Source: Pelobates cultripes (taxonomy: Eukaryota > Chordata > Amphibia > Anura > Pelobatidae). From it: a stretch of 64,000 bases of DNA. The notes beneath the pieces were generated by a model that saw only the letters and a program-made list of their open reading frames with translations, was not told the origin of the DNA and made no database searches. The position numbers and the translations under genes are program-made. The DNA lies in assembly GCA_933207985.1 (NCBI GenBank), contig OW240914.1, positions 282,880,205 to 282,944,204 of the forward strand. Direction: 5' to 3'. The stretch's first letter is position 1; every line of letters begins with the position of its first letter. Of the stretch, positions 9,938-19,669 are shown piece by piece.

Positions 9938-11569
9938 AGGTATTTTTGTTCAGTATTTACAGATGAAAATGAAGGAAAGGTGCCAACGTTAGGAAAAAGG
10001 ACAAATTAGTCATTTGTTACATGTGAGTTTACAGAGGAAGAGGTTATATTTCAACTGTCAAAAGTAAAGACAAATAAGTCAATGGGACCTGATGGAATAC
10101 ACCCAAAGTTATTAAAAGAGATAGTGGTGTACTAGCAAAACCATTAACAGATTTATTTAGCCAATCGTTGTTAACAGGAGTAGTCCCAGGAGATTAAAAG
10201 TTAGCGAATGTTGTGCCCATTCACAAGAAATGCAGTAGGGAGGAGTCGGGCAACTATAGGCCAGTAAGCCTTACTACAGTAGTAGGGAAAGTAATGGAAA
10301 CCATGTTAAAGGATAGGATTGTTGAACATCTAAAATCACATGGATTTCTAGATCAGAGACAACATGGGTTTACTTCAGGGAGATCATGCCAAACTAATCT
10401 TATTGATTTTTTTGATTGGGTAACTAAAATAATAGATCAGGGTGGTGCAGTAGACATTACTTACCTAGATTTCAGTAAGGCTTTTGACACTGTTGCACAT
10501 AGAAGGCTTATCATTAAAATGCAATCTTTAAGTTTGGATTCCAATATTGCTGAATGGGTAAGGCAGTGGCTGAGTGACAGGCAACAGAGGGTTTTAGTCA
10601 ATAGAGTATATTTGAAGCATGGGCTTGTCACCAGTGGGGTACCTCAGGGATCTGTACTTGGACCCATTCTCATTAAAAATGTTATTAGGGATATTGCAGA
10701 AGGTCTTGACGGTAAGGTATGTCTTTTTGCTGATGATACTAAGATATGTAACAGGGTTGAAGTTCCAAGAGGGATAAACCAAATGGCAAATGATTTATAT
10801 AAACTAGAAAAATGGTCAGATAATGCATCTTGGATGTAAAAACCCAAAGCAGAGTACAGAATATTTGATTTGAGTCCTAACCTCAACATCTGAGGAAAGG
10901 GAGTTAGGGGTAATAATTTCTGATGACTTAAAGGTATGTAGACAATGTAATAGAGCAGCAGAAAATGCTAGCAGAATGCTTGGTTGTATAGGGAAATGTA
11001 TTAGCAGTAGAAAGAGGGAAGTCCTTTTGTCATTGTACAGACCTCACTTGGAGTATTGTACGCAGTACTGGAAACCATATCTCCAGAAGGATATTGATAC
11101 ATTAGACAGAGTTTAGAGAAGGGCTACTAATGGGTTCGTGAATTGCAGGATAAAACTTACAAGGAAAGGTTGAAGGAACTTAATATGTATAGCTTGGAGG
11201 AAAGACGAGACAGGGGGGATATGATAGAAACATTTAAATACATAAAGGGAATCAAAACAGTAAAGGAGGAGACTATAATTAAAAAAAGAAAAACTACCAC
11301 AACAAGAGGACATAGTCTTAAATTAGAAGGGCAACGGTTTAAAAATAATATCCAGAAGTATTACTTTACTGACAGGGTAGTGGATGCATGGAATAGGCTT
11401 CCAGCTGAAGTGGTAGACTTTAACACAATAAAGGAGTTTAACCATGTGTGGGATAGGCATAAGGCTATCCTAACTATAAGATAAGACCAGGGACAAATAA
11501 AAGTATTTTAAAAATAGGGCAAACTAGATGGGCCGAATGGTTCTTATCTCCTGTCACATTCTATGTATG
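9938..11569 (+). pseudogene. CR1-clade LINE, 5'-truncated reverse transcriptase ORF with breaks
   Basis: This is a non-LTR retrotransposon body on the plus strand. It starts in the region before the RT (TDENEGK-like), passes through NYRPVSLTTVVGKVMETML, QHGFTSGRSCQTN, YLDFSKAFDTV (motif A), SGVPQGSVLGP (motif B) and FADDTK (motif C), and ends in the C-terminal domain near 11484. The longest open piece is 10213-10839; frameshifts and stops before and after it (for example near 10180 and 10837) disable the copy. The 3' end, GATGGGCCGAATGGTTCTTA followed by ATTCTATG, is typical of frog CR1 copies. The endonuclease and ORF1 are absent, so this is a dead 5'-truncated insertion within the PLE remnant. 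Confidence 0.88.
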
Positions 11570-11690
11570 CTGGTTATACTAGAGCAAGATCCGCTCTAGC
11601 AAATGTGAGTACAAAACCCTATTTAATATATATATATTAACATACTTGTACTTACTTTACCATTGGAGTCGATTTCTTTTTTTTTGTTTT
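11570..11690 (+). repeat. Inverted partner of PLE segment 8906-9030
   Basis: The reverse complement of this stretch (CGACTCCAATGG, AAGTACAAGTATG, TA run, TAGGGTTTTGTACTCACAT) matches 8916-9024. It is part of the right arm of the head-to-head PLE pair. Its other part lies at about 20914-21113 beyond the L1-like LINE. Confidence 0.75.
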
Positions 11691-12069
11691 GTTATTTATT
11701 CTTTATTGGGTTTTGATCAAAACATAGATGCAAAAGATCCACTAACAAGGCACACAATACATACAATATTGCACTATTTCTTATTAAACATATTAAGCCT
11801 GTTTTCATAATTATTAGTGTTACAATTGACAGAAAAAGAAAAAAATATATAAATTATCTTCTCTTTTTCCCCCTTACCTTCTCTTTTTCCTTCTCTTTCC
11901 TCTTTCTTTCCCCCTTTCTTTATATATAATCTTTCTTTATTGTTTTCTGTTCCTCTTATTCAGGAATTGATTATATCTGAGAATATTTATATCTACATTA
12001 ACCACTGTTAACTCGTTTCATCATCGGCAAATCCATAATGACCTTCATAAGAGAAATATTAATGACTTG
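11681..12069 (-). mobile_element. L1/Tx1-like LINE, segment 1 (3' end with poly(A))
   Basis: A T-rich run at 11681-11698 is the poly(A) tail of a minus-strand LINE, preceded on that strand by an AATAAAGAATAAAT signal. The segment is AT-rich 3' UTR. It continues at 12784 beyond the solo LTR. Confidence 0.6.
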
Positions 12070-12779
12070 TGTGATAAAGTGAAGACAGATAGGCTTATAA
12101 CATTTAACCCCAGGGGGAGTATGTGTTTTATGTGTTGTAGGCAACACAAACCAAAGTTTAGTTATGGGCCCCTGGGGTGGAGCATTTGGAGAGCAGGGTG
12201 GGGCAATGCTCCACTCCTCAGTTTATACATAACTGGGAGAAATAAGGTCCAGGCCAGAGTTTTTTGGAACTGTCTCCAACCCACTGCTCAGCTGCAGCTA
12301 ATCAGCTGTAGCAGTGGGAATAAACCCCTCCCTGCTAGGCAGGTAAAGGGTGATTGCTGGCTTCCTCCCTGGAAGTAGGTAGGAGAGAGGCAGTTCTCTC
12401 CAGTGAGTGAGTCAAGGAGACTGAGCACTGGGAGTGCAAAAAGAAAGCAGTCAAGGCTGGCTTGGAGCACTGGGAGTGTAGAAAGGAAAGCAACAGGCTG
12501 ACTAAGCACTAGAGTGCAGAGAGCTGACAAAGACACTAGGTTGGTGAAACCAATATTGTTTTGTTCTAGTTAAACCCATGAGAGATAGGGAACCTGATGT
12601 TAGTAAGTGCTCAGATGAGCTAGGTTTTTGTTTATAGGGATTTTTGTAATATTTATGTTTTCATTTGCTGCTGTCTCCTGTGTGGACTTACAAATAAAGT
12701 GCCTGGATTATATGAAAATAAAAGGACTGTGCCTGTTGTTTAGCCTAGAGGACCGTGCTACCTTCAGACAAGGATCACA
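12070..12779. mobile_element. Solo LTR with 4-bp target-site duplication
   Basis: The 710-bp segment starts TGTGATAAAG and ends AAGGATCACA, so TGTGAT/ATCACA forms a perfect 6-bp terminal inversion. CTTG flanks it at 12066-12069 and 12780-12783. ACAAATAAAG near 12690-12700 could serve as the polyadenylation signal on the plus strand. It interrupts an L1-like LINE. No gag, pol or env sequence adjoins it. A retrovirus-like or gypsy-like family is possible. Confidence 0.8.
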
Positions 12780-12783
12780 CTTG

Positions 12784-13134
12784 CATATAAATAATTATTA
12801 CACAGTACAATATACTAGACTTTACATTTAAGACAAAATCAATCCGCTGTCGAGGAGGAGCATCCCAGGGAGTTGTGATAAGAACCAGTATATTCTTAAT
12901 CTATTTTAAAGTTTCAAAAACTTTTTCAACGTTCAGAGTTTATTAATGTTTTCTATATCCAATTTACTTGCCCATTCTTTCCATATTTTGGTTATTTTAG
13001 ATCTACATCCTAGGGTTTTGCTGATGTCCATTTTCATTTTATTGGACTATGAACTGTTTATGTATATTTGACCAGAGTGGAGCTAAAATGTTTTTCCAAC
13101 TATGCGCAATTGCAATCTTTACGGCCAAAAAACA
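12784..13134 (-). mobile_element. L1/Tx1-like LINE, segment 2 (C-terminus of ORF2)
   Basis: Minus-strand translation near 13095-13135 gives FLAVKIAIAHSWKN, typical of the C-terminal end of L1/Tx1 ORF2 proteins. The segment continues at 14263 after the palindromic PLE insertion. Confidence 0.65.
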
Positions 13135-13461
13135 ATGTATAATGAAAAAAACATAATTACCAGCTGGATGATGAGCTTGTAGAACTCATATAAAAATAAA
13201 AAGGAAAACTCATGCAATACAGCTTTAATAACAAGAAATAAAAAACAGAATAAAAATGGAACACTCACAAATAAAGTGGCACAATTGAAATAAATCAATA
13301 TGTGCAAAAGCGTGTTAGCCTACAATAGGCCGTTATCCTGGATAGAGCAGTATTTAAAGAGGTAGTTCAGGGCTTCAGTGATATTTATTCACTGGCTGCC
13401 AATCGATCAAAGTAATTCTGGTACCTCTAGCTGCTGAAATCCTTCCTGGGCTGTATAAAGT

Positions 13462-13503
13462 GCTCAACGCGTTTCGTCTTTTGTCACAGACTTCCTCAGG
13501 AGC
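13462..13503 (-). ncRNA. Hammerhead-like ribozyme motif, PLE copy 2
   Basis: The minus strand reads GCTC (stem I), CTGAGGA, an extra A, GUCU/AGAC (stem II), GAAA, palindromic stem III ACGCGT, U17, and GAGC closing stem I with four pairs. All catalytic boxes are intact apart from the extra A. Confidence 0.75.
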
Positions 13504-13561
13504 ATATTTGATCTTCTCCGACCGGCGATTTAAATATGCCGGGTCGCGTCCTTTCCCGGTA

Positions 13562-13592
13562 TGTGCGCATGCGCGGCAACGTGACGTCATCG
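13562..13592. promoter_or_regulatory. NRF1-like and CRE-like sites in PLE terminal sequence
   Basis: TGCGCATGCGCG (13564-13575) matches the palindromic NRF1 site and TGACGTCA (13582-13589) is a full CRE. Both lie upstream of the ribozyme in the minus-strand sense of this PLE. They suggest an internal promoter in the terminal repeat. Binding is inferred from motifs only. Confidence 0.5.
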
Positions 13593-14262
13593 GCTGTCTA
13601 CCGCCCACATGCGTTCCACTGTGGAACGCAGATCAACTTTATTTATATCGGCACATTGGACGAGACTCGGGTTTTATACATTAAGGGCCGGTCTGTGGCC
13701 ACATGCCTTAAAACATAAAATCCACCAATTGAAAATTTTGTCTTTGTAATATTTCTTGCTATTTTTGAATTTTATTTTTAATCCACCAATCTATGTTTTA
13801 CATGCACTAGGGCATTTCTAAATAACTCTAAAATTATATGAACATTTTTTATAAACATCTACTCAGAATTATTTTGTATATACTAAACGGATTGGTGGAT
13901 TTTATGTTTTAAGGCATGTGGCCACAGACCAGCTCTTAATGTATAAAACCTGAGTCTCGTCCAATGTGCCGATATAAATAAAGTTGATCTGTGTTCCATT
14001 TTTATTCTGTTTTTTATTTCTTGTTATTAAAGCTGAATTTTCCTTTTTATTTTTATATGAGTTCTACAAGCTCATCATCCAGCTGGTAATTATATTCATC
14101 ACTGTGTTTGTGAAAGTGGCGCCCTACACTATATCTGCACTTTATTGTCGTACAGTTTCCTGTTGCACTTGTTCTTGAAGGGATATAGGGAGTGTGTCCC
14201 ATATGTAGCGGCTTGCCTGCACTCAGTGTTCGGTTTTCTCACTATTTCTATTTTGGATCATG

Positions 14263-15051
14263 AAAAAACATAACTTGTTGTTTAGTATTGGCCAATTCAG
14301 GTGCAAAAGAGCTATTTCTGGAGTAAAATTCAAATCTAAATTGGTATGAGTTTTTATAAAAAGAAAAATCTTTTTCCAAGTGTTAACAATTTTGTCACAG
14401 CTCCACCATATGCGAATGTATGTTCCATTGACCTTGTTACATCTCCAACATAGTGTATTACTTTGAATTGTATTTCTGCCCAGTTTATACAGTGCATTAC
14501 TTTTTTAACCTTTATCCATGCCTCACACCATTCTTTCAAATTTATAGTACAATTCATGTCTTTTTGCCATATTTGGAAAACTGAGATTGTTTGTAATATT
14601 TCCACCGTATTCAACAGACCCATACCTTTAGACAAAACGTTAGACGTTAAATCATAATTTAAAATATTGAAACGTTTGTCTGTTATGCCTGATTTGTGTT
14701 TCAGTAAATTGGATGTTATATAATTTTTTACTCTTTGGTATTCTTGAACAATCTGTGGAAAAGGTTTTACTTTTCCTGCTATTCATATTTGCTCTATTTT
14801 TATGATGCCCCTCTGTCTCCACCCCTTCAAGTCCAAGTCCATAATATAAAGTTCCAAATAAGCTAAATTAATATGTTCAGGTATCTAGTTCAATATACCA
14901 CATTTGTTTTTTAATCTAATCCGGAAACCGATAAGGTGATCCAATACAGTGCTGAGATTTCTGTCCATTAATATCTTATTTGAGTCCTTTGCTTGCCATA
15001 GCAGAGAACTTAGATCCTTTAGATGGCAAAATTCAGTCTCAATTCGATACC
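14263..15051 (-). mobile_element. L1/Tx1-like LINE, segment 3 (ORF2 C-terminal part)
   Basis: Minus-strand frames at 14354-14635 and 14885-15142 contain peptides such as TRSMEHTFAYGGAVTKLL and LPLRDLWFHTIFWYRIE. Their composition and order fit the post-RT region of L1/Tx1 ORF2. Several frame breaks are present. The segment ends at the PLE target duplication AATTCGATACCA (15041-15052) and resumes at 20057. Confidence 0.6.
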
Positions 15052-15438
15052 AAAAAATAGTGTGGAACCAAAGGTCCCTAAGTGGAAGAGTTATAAATAA
15101 AAGGGGGGTCCCTACCTTTAATAATCCTAAGGGTATAGGCAATTAAAATAGACAGGGAGGAAAGATAGGGCAAAGGGAATAGATGTGTAAAAACACATAC
15201 AGGTCCAAAACAACTACTTTACAGAGAAATAGCCCAAATCTAATAAAGTTGGGTCAAAAATGCTCCAAACTGTAAGGTTGTCAAAAGATAGGTAAATAGA
15301 GGAATAACAAAGAAAGGAAAGAGGGGAAGAGGAAGGGGGAGGAACACTTCCTAACTGTATACCTCGGCACAGTGAGAATCACAAGTGCCTACCTATTACC
15401 CTTCTGCCTACCTGGCTGAAGTAGCTAAAAACCGAATT
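15052..15438 (-). repeat. 3' terminal direct repeat of the young PLE
   Basis: 387 bp, matching 19670-20056 except at one base (AAAGAAAGG here, AAAGGAAGG in the other copy). It is the downstream pseudo-LTR in the minus-strand element. Confidence 0.95.
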
Positions 15439-15505
15439 AACTAAATAAACTAATCCATAAGTGCTACCCAAGTGAACAAACTGTAAAGAAAATAAATAAA
15501 TAAAA

Positions 15506-15549
15506 ACTCGACGCGCGTTTCAGCGTTCTAACACGCCGTCGTCAGGAGT
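15506..15549 (-). ncRNA. Hammerhead-like ribozyme motif of the young PLE
   Basis: The minus strand reads ACTC (stem I), CTGACGA, an extra C, GGCGU/ACGCU (stem II, one G-U pair), GAAA, palindromic stem III ACGCGCGT, C17 and GAGT closing stem I. Predicted cleavage falls between 15510 and 15509. It lies about 70 bp upstream of the 3' repeat on the sense strand; the 5' repeat copy is truncated before reaching it. Confidence 0.75.
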
Positions 15550-16393
15550 AGTAAGCCTCTGCATAACTTTGTGCTCGTTTATATGGGGATTGTAGCAATC
15601 AACTTGAAACAATTCACCTGTTGTGTGTCCACCGCGTCTACACGCCCCGCCGTCTTGTCGGCCCATTGATTGGTCAAAAAAATGCCAGCCGTATTTGGAT
15701 TGGAGTATCACATGGGCCATGTGACTGGGGGGTGTTGCGGTTAATTGGGTGATACCCACGTGGGTGCGAACGGCTGCATATGGAGGGAGTGGCTTAGTCG
15801 TGTCGACTAGTGACGCGGCTGTCATTCATAGTGAAACCTCCCATGTATCGTGCGGTCTAATTTAAGCATTCATAATCCCATAACGGGAGAATGTTGCCGC
15901 ATAAACAGGGAGTCACAAAGTGACAAAGCCTCCCAAACTTAGTGCGTCGAGACTGATGACCAATCTCACAACATCCTAGCAATACCATAAATAGGATGTC
16001 ATTAAAAAGATTTTAAGCAATGCACCCATTATTAAAGGGATATTACACAGACCATGATCATATGACAGGTATTTGGTTGCACCCAAACACAAACGAAGAA
16101 AATATAGAAGAGAAACTTGGTGGTGGGAATGTAATAGAGCCTACTGTAAATATAAAGAAACACAGCTTTATTGGTCTCTCCACCCTACAAAATAATAGGT
16201 AACAACCTTATAACTGTCTGAAAAGGTGGATACAAGAGACTATCAGATTTATGATTCCCTATATTGCATCCCACTAACAGAGTCCTCATGTAAGAAGACA
16301 ATAAATATAATCAGATGTTCGGCCTACTTATTATATACTCAGGACTTGATAGGGATGTCCCTAACTATAAATTACATCTAAAAAAGAGAGTAA

Positions 16394-18742
16394 TCATAAA
16401 AAAGCAGTAAATGAAAAGCCCTCATTCAGTCCAGCGGGTGAGAGGGTCTTCAGTCTATAGATCCAATAGGACTCACGTTGTCTCAGTTTCATATCCCAAT
16501 CTCCTTTCCTTTGAGTCTGTGGAATATGCTCAATTCCCATGAACCTCAATTTTTTAGAGGAGTTTGAATGGTATATTTTTAAATGACGGGATATGGGAGT
16601 TTCAAGAGGTCTCCTAACTGAGTTAACGTGTTCCCTGATCCGTAGTTTAAAAGGTCTAAATGTTTTCCCCACATATTTTATACCGCATGAACAGATGAGT
16701 AAATAAATCACACCCTCTGTTCTGCAATTAAAAAATGATCGAACAGGGAAGACATCTGTATTATTACTGTCAGTGAATTCTTTGGAGTTCCTTTCCATAA
16801 ATTCACATGCACTGCAATGCCCGCATTTGTATGAACCCTTCAGTAAGTAATTATTAAGGCCCCTTTTCCGGGGTGCTAGATGACTCTGTACCAGGGTGTC
16901 TCGAAAATTACTCCCCCTCCTTGCCATAACTGAGGGGAAGGAAGTAATTACATGTTTCAGATGTGGGTCGGACTTAAGGATCGGCCAGTAACGCCTAAGT
17001 GTGTCCATCATATAGTCCCACCCCGCATCATATGTGGCAATGCATCTAATCAGTTTTTTATCTTCTGATTGTGCATTCTCATCAATGAGAAGTGTGTCTC
17101 GGTCGGTTTTGATGGCTCTAGCGTATGCCCTCCGTAGGACCCTATTCGGATATCCCTTATCCTTGAAGGCTTTCCTTAGTTCCCAGGCTTTGGTCTTAAA
17201 GTCCTGTGTGGACGAGCAATTGCGTCTTAGTCGGAGGTACTGGCCGATTGGAATACCAGCCTTGAGTGGTTGTGGGTGATAACTAGTCCAGTTCAAGAGA
17301 CTATTCGTAGCCGTATGTTTCTTGAACAGGGTTGTTTGTACCAGTCCCCCTTCCTTTATTGTGATGGTAATGTCTAGGAAGTTAATTTGGTTACCACCTA
17401 GCTCACTAGTAAATCTCAAATCAAAGTCATTTTTGTTCAGGATTTTGACAAAATCCTCAAAATCCTTAATAGACCCCGTCCATACAATTAGTACGTCATC
17501 GATGTACCTTTTCCAGCATGCTATTGACTCTGAATATTTCCGTAAGTGTGGTGCCTTTAGGATTTTATTCTCCCAAGTTCCTAAATAAAGGTTCACATAA
17601 GAAGGGGCACAAGGAGTCCCCATAGCTGTCCCTTTTATTTGTTGGTAAATGTTGCCATTAAATAGGAAGATATTTTTAGTCAATACCGTTCTGAGTACAT
17701 CTGAGACGAAATCAATGTAGAGATTTGGGGACTGAAGCTCTTGTTCTAAGATGGTTTTGACGTTATCAATACCCTTCATATGTGGTATAGAGCTATACAA
17801 AGATTCCACATCCAGGCTACATAGCAAAGCTTGCTCTGGTATGGATAAGTCCTTCAAAAAGTTTAACATCTGCTTAGTGTCCCTTATATGAGAAGGTAAT
17901 TTTGACACAATAGGGGACAAGATTTTGTCTAAGTATATACTCAAATTCTGAGTCAAGTTGCCACATCCCGACACAATTGGTCTACCTGAAGGATTATCAA
18001 GAGATTTATGCACTTTAGGTAGACTATAAAATGTTGAAAGTACTGGTTGTTTAACCAGCATAAAATCAAACTCATTTTTAGTAATGAGTTTGTCTATTAA
18101 AGCTTGGTTCAGCAAAGTTTTAATTTCAACAGAATATTGTGGGGTGGGATCGTGACTAAGAATCTGATAGGTTTCCCTATCATCCAGTAGGCGCTGTGCC
18201 ATTTGGATGTAGTTAGACCGATCCATAAGCACTATATTCCCACCCTTGTCGGATGGTTTAATTACCAAATCATCATTCTCGTTCAGTTGTTTTAATGCCA
18301 ATTTTTCCATTCTAGTAAGATTACCACAGATTTTAATGTTCTGATCTCCCAAGTCTGCCTTTTCAATATCTCTACAAACCATCTCCAAAAAGACTTCAAT
18401 ATTTTTGTATTCTTTCAGATGGGGGGTAAATCGGCTCTTAGGTGCAAGGTGCGTGGTCGGGATGTTGTCTATAGGGTCATTAGAGTCAAGTAGTTCGATC
18501 AAAGTATCTAAGCAATCCATGTCTGTAACTGTAAGTCCTAGGCTTAATGCTTTCACTTCTTTTTTATGTGTATGATACTTATGTAGAGCTAACTTTCGGG
18601 CGAACAAATGCAAGTCTTTCGTCCACATGAATTTATTAAAAAGGGGGGTAGGTACAAAGGATAAACCTTTGGAGAGTATTTTAGTTTGTATATCTGTTAG
18701 GGTAAGTGAGGATAAATTTATAACCCTTAAATCACCAGCCAC
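16394..18742 (-). CDS. PLE ORF2: reverse transcriptase and GIY-YIG endonuclease
   Basis: This frame of about 782 codons encodes the replication enzyme of a Penelope-like element, which copies RNA into DNA at nicked chromosomal targets. Counting from the GTG at 18742, it shows KPSDKGG (162-168), FYSLPKVHK (238-246), GRPIVSG (253-259), RT motif A with Asp311 (CSLDVESLYSSIP), motif B GTAMGTPCAPSYVNLYLG (371-388) and motif C RYIDDVL with Asp415-Asp416. The C-terminal endonuclease has a CGHCSAC metal-binding motif near 640, GIKYVGKT near 687 (the GIY-YIG core), an RIREH helix and the conserved Glu of QRESYWIYRL near 757. No ATG occurs until residue 39. The frame is open upstream only to 18832, inside ORF1, so synthesis probably needs a -1 frameshift from ORF1. 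No stop or frame break is seen within it. Confidence 0.96.
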   Translation of the reverse strand: MAGDLRVINLSSLTLTDIQTKILSKGLSFVPTPLFNKFMWTKDLHLFARKLALHKYHTHKKEVKALSLGLTVTDMDCLDTLIELLDSNDPIDNIPTTHLAPKSRFTPHLKEYKNIEVFLEMVCRDIEKADLGDQNIKICGNLTRMEKLALKQLNENDDLVIKPSDKGGNIVLMDRSNYIQMAQRLLDDRETYQILSHDPTPQYSVEIKTLLNQALIDKLITKNEFDFMLVKQPVLSTFYSLPKVHKSLDNPSGRPIVSGCGNLTQNLSIYLDKILSPIVSKLPSHIRDTKQMLNFLKDLSIPEQALLCSLDVESLYSSIPHMKGIDNVKTILEQELQSPNLYIDFVSDVLRTVLTKNIFLFNGNIYQQIKGTAMGTPCAPSYVNLYLGTWENKILKAPHLRKYSESIACWKRYIDDVLIVWTGSIKDFEDFVKILNKNDFDLRFTSELGGNQINFLDITITIKEGGLVQTTLFKKHTATNSLLNWTSYHPQPLKAGIPIGQYLRLRRNCSSTQDFKTKAWELRKAFKDKGYPNRVLRRAYARAIKTDRDTLLIDENAQSEDKKLIRCIATYDAGWDYMMDTLRRYWPILKSDPHLKHVITSFPSVMARRGSNFRDTLVQSHLAPRKRGLNNYLLKGSYKCGHCSACEFMERNSKEFTDSNNTDVFPVRSFFNCRTEGVIYLLICSCGIKYVGKTFRPFKLRIREHVNSVRRPLETPISRHLKIYHSNSSKKLRFMGIEHIPQTQRKGDWDMKLRQRESYWIYRLKTLSPAGLNEGFSFTAFL

Positions 18743-19503
18743 TAACGTCGATATTGTCTCTGACCCCTGCCTCTCTGTGATTGTCTCGTTCTGGGACGTT
18801 GTAGTTCGTCCGCCTGTCTCAATCCTAAAAAATCAACCCTTTTCCTTAGTATACTTTTGGGTGCTACTGGTACAGAGCTACTAGTTACACTTTCCCCTTC
18901 ATTGTCTGTTGACTCATATTCTGATGTACTAAAATGGTCAGAGTCAATTCTAATTCTCCTTTTCGTCTGACGATAGACTTTACCTGTTTCGAAATCTGAG
19001 GTATCTCTTACAAATTTATGATGTTTTTTAATTTTTATTTGATAAGAGAACTTATCCAAGTTAGATTTAAGCTTTACTTCCAAAATTGGAAACTGGGGTT
19101 CATCTTTAAACCTTTGAATATTCTCAATCTCATCATCCAGATTTTTTTGAATTTTAGCTAGATGTAACGCCTCATATTTACATATAATCGACATAAAAGT
19201 GGTTGAACATTTAGCTGCTGCATCCTCCCATTCTTGGTTAAAGCCTTCTATTTCGATATTCCTAGACGGTGGGACTAGGACCCTCAATCCTCTAGGTATG
19301 ATCTTTTTAGTAATATATGTCTCTAGGGTTGAGATTTCCCAGCTTGTTTTAATTTGCTGTTTAAAAACCTTTGTTAATTTATTGAAACCACTTTGTATGT
19401 CTACTGGAGGAAGCGTTTTAGGTGGAGAATTAGTAGAGAAAACGGCATCAGCATCTGAGCACCATTGTTTATGATCTACTTTATTTGTGAGGAATCCCGC
19501 CAT
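18742..19503 (-). CDS. PLE ORF1: basic, structural-type protein
   Basis: The frame begins with ATG at 19503 (MAGFLTNKVDHKQW) and runs 253 codons to TAG at 18744-18742. The centre is helical and Lys/Glu-rich (IQKNLDDEIENIQRF), with coiled-coil potential. The C-terminus is Arg/Gln/Gly-rich (RGRGQRQYRR) and suits RNA binding. I recognise no enzymatic domain. PLEs with an upstream ORF1 are known, and these proteins are assumed to package RNA, so the role is inferred by analogy. ORF1 and ORF2 overlap by 91 nt, with ORF2 in the -1 frame; see the slippery site at 18826-18832. The leader between the 5' repeat and the ATG is 166 bp. All codons are open, in keeping with a young copy. Confidence 0.85.
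   Translation of the reverse strand: MAGFLTNKVDHKQWCSDADAVFSTNSPPKTLPPVDIQSGFNKLTKVFKQQIKTSWEISTLETYITKKIIPRGLRVLVPPSRNIEIEGFNQEWEDAAAKCSTTFMSIICKYEALHLAKIQKNLDDEIENIQRFKDEPQFPILEVKLKSNLDKFSYQIKIKKHHKFVRDTSDFETGKVYRQTKRRIRIDSDHFSTSEYESTDNEGESVTSSSVPVAPKSILRKRVDFLGLRQADELQRPRTRQSQRGRGQRQYRR
18826..18832 (-). promoter_or_regulatory. Candidate -1 ribosomal frameshift heptamer T TTT TTA
   Basis: On the minus strand, T(18832) TTT TTA is in register with ORF1 codons (TTT 18831-18829, TTA 18828-18826). This is the X XXY YYZ form, here U UUU UUA. The -1 frame has a TGA at 18835-18833 immediately before it and stays open into ORF2. A weak downstream stem GGACG/CGTCC (18811-18807 with 18798-18794, 8-nt loop) starts 14 nt later, farther than the usual spacing. 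Confidence 0.7.
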
Positions 19504-19669
19504 AATCTTAAATGGGGCTAAATGGTTAATACGCTAAAAAATACTCTCTATGGAAAAGATGTATAGGGCTAGAAGTGGTGCATAACACCTGTATAGATAA
19601 AAGTAGATAATTATGGAAAAGCCCTGATAACTCTTCCCTACTGGGGAATAACCCACAAATTGTAAATAG

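Larger units (their letters stand above)
8603..9940 (-). mobile_element. Penelope-like element remnant (3' part, minus strand)
   Basis: Minus-strand sequence at 9858-9935 translates to SRYIDDVLFIWRG, the reverse transcriptase motif C of PLEs. Further 3' on the same strand come a hammerhead-like motif (9167-9208) and terminal-repeat-like sequence to 8603. The endonuclease region is missing between the RT fragment and the 3' part. The outermost 200 bp (8603-8805) and the stretch 8916-9030 are repeated in inverted orientation at about 20914-21113 and 11560-11690. The original insertion was therefore a head-to-head PLE pair, later split by LINEs. TATTA before 8603 and TATTG after 21113 may be its diverged target duplication. 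Confidence 0.75.
13135..14262 (-). mobile_element. Palindromic Penelope-like element fragment
   Basis: AAAAAACA at 13127-13134 and 14263-14270 is a probable 8-bp target duplication. Inside, 13140-13262 and 13611-13727 on the left are reverse complements of 14092-13993 and 14000-13889 on the right, around a 161-bp centre. The left arm carries a hammerhead-like motif and promoter-like sites; the right arm lacks the matching 365 bp. The left ends of that gap share TGGAAC (13257-13262 and 13622-13627). No reverse transcriptase sequence is retained. Confidence 0.75.

Noticed and set aside
17034..17588. Plus-strand frames of 81 and 88 codons
   Set aside because: They are antisense shadows of PLE ORF2.
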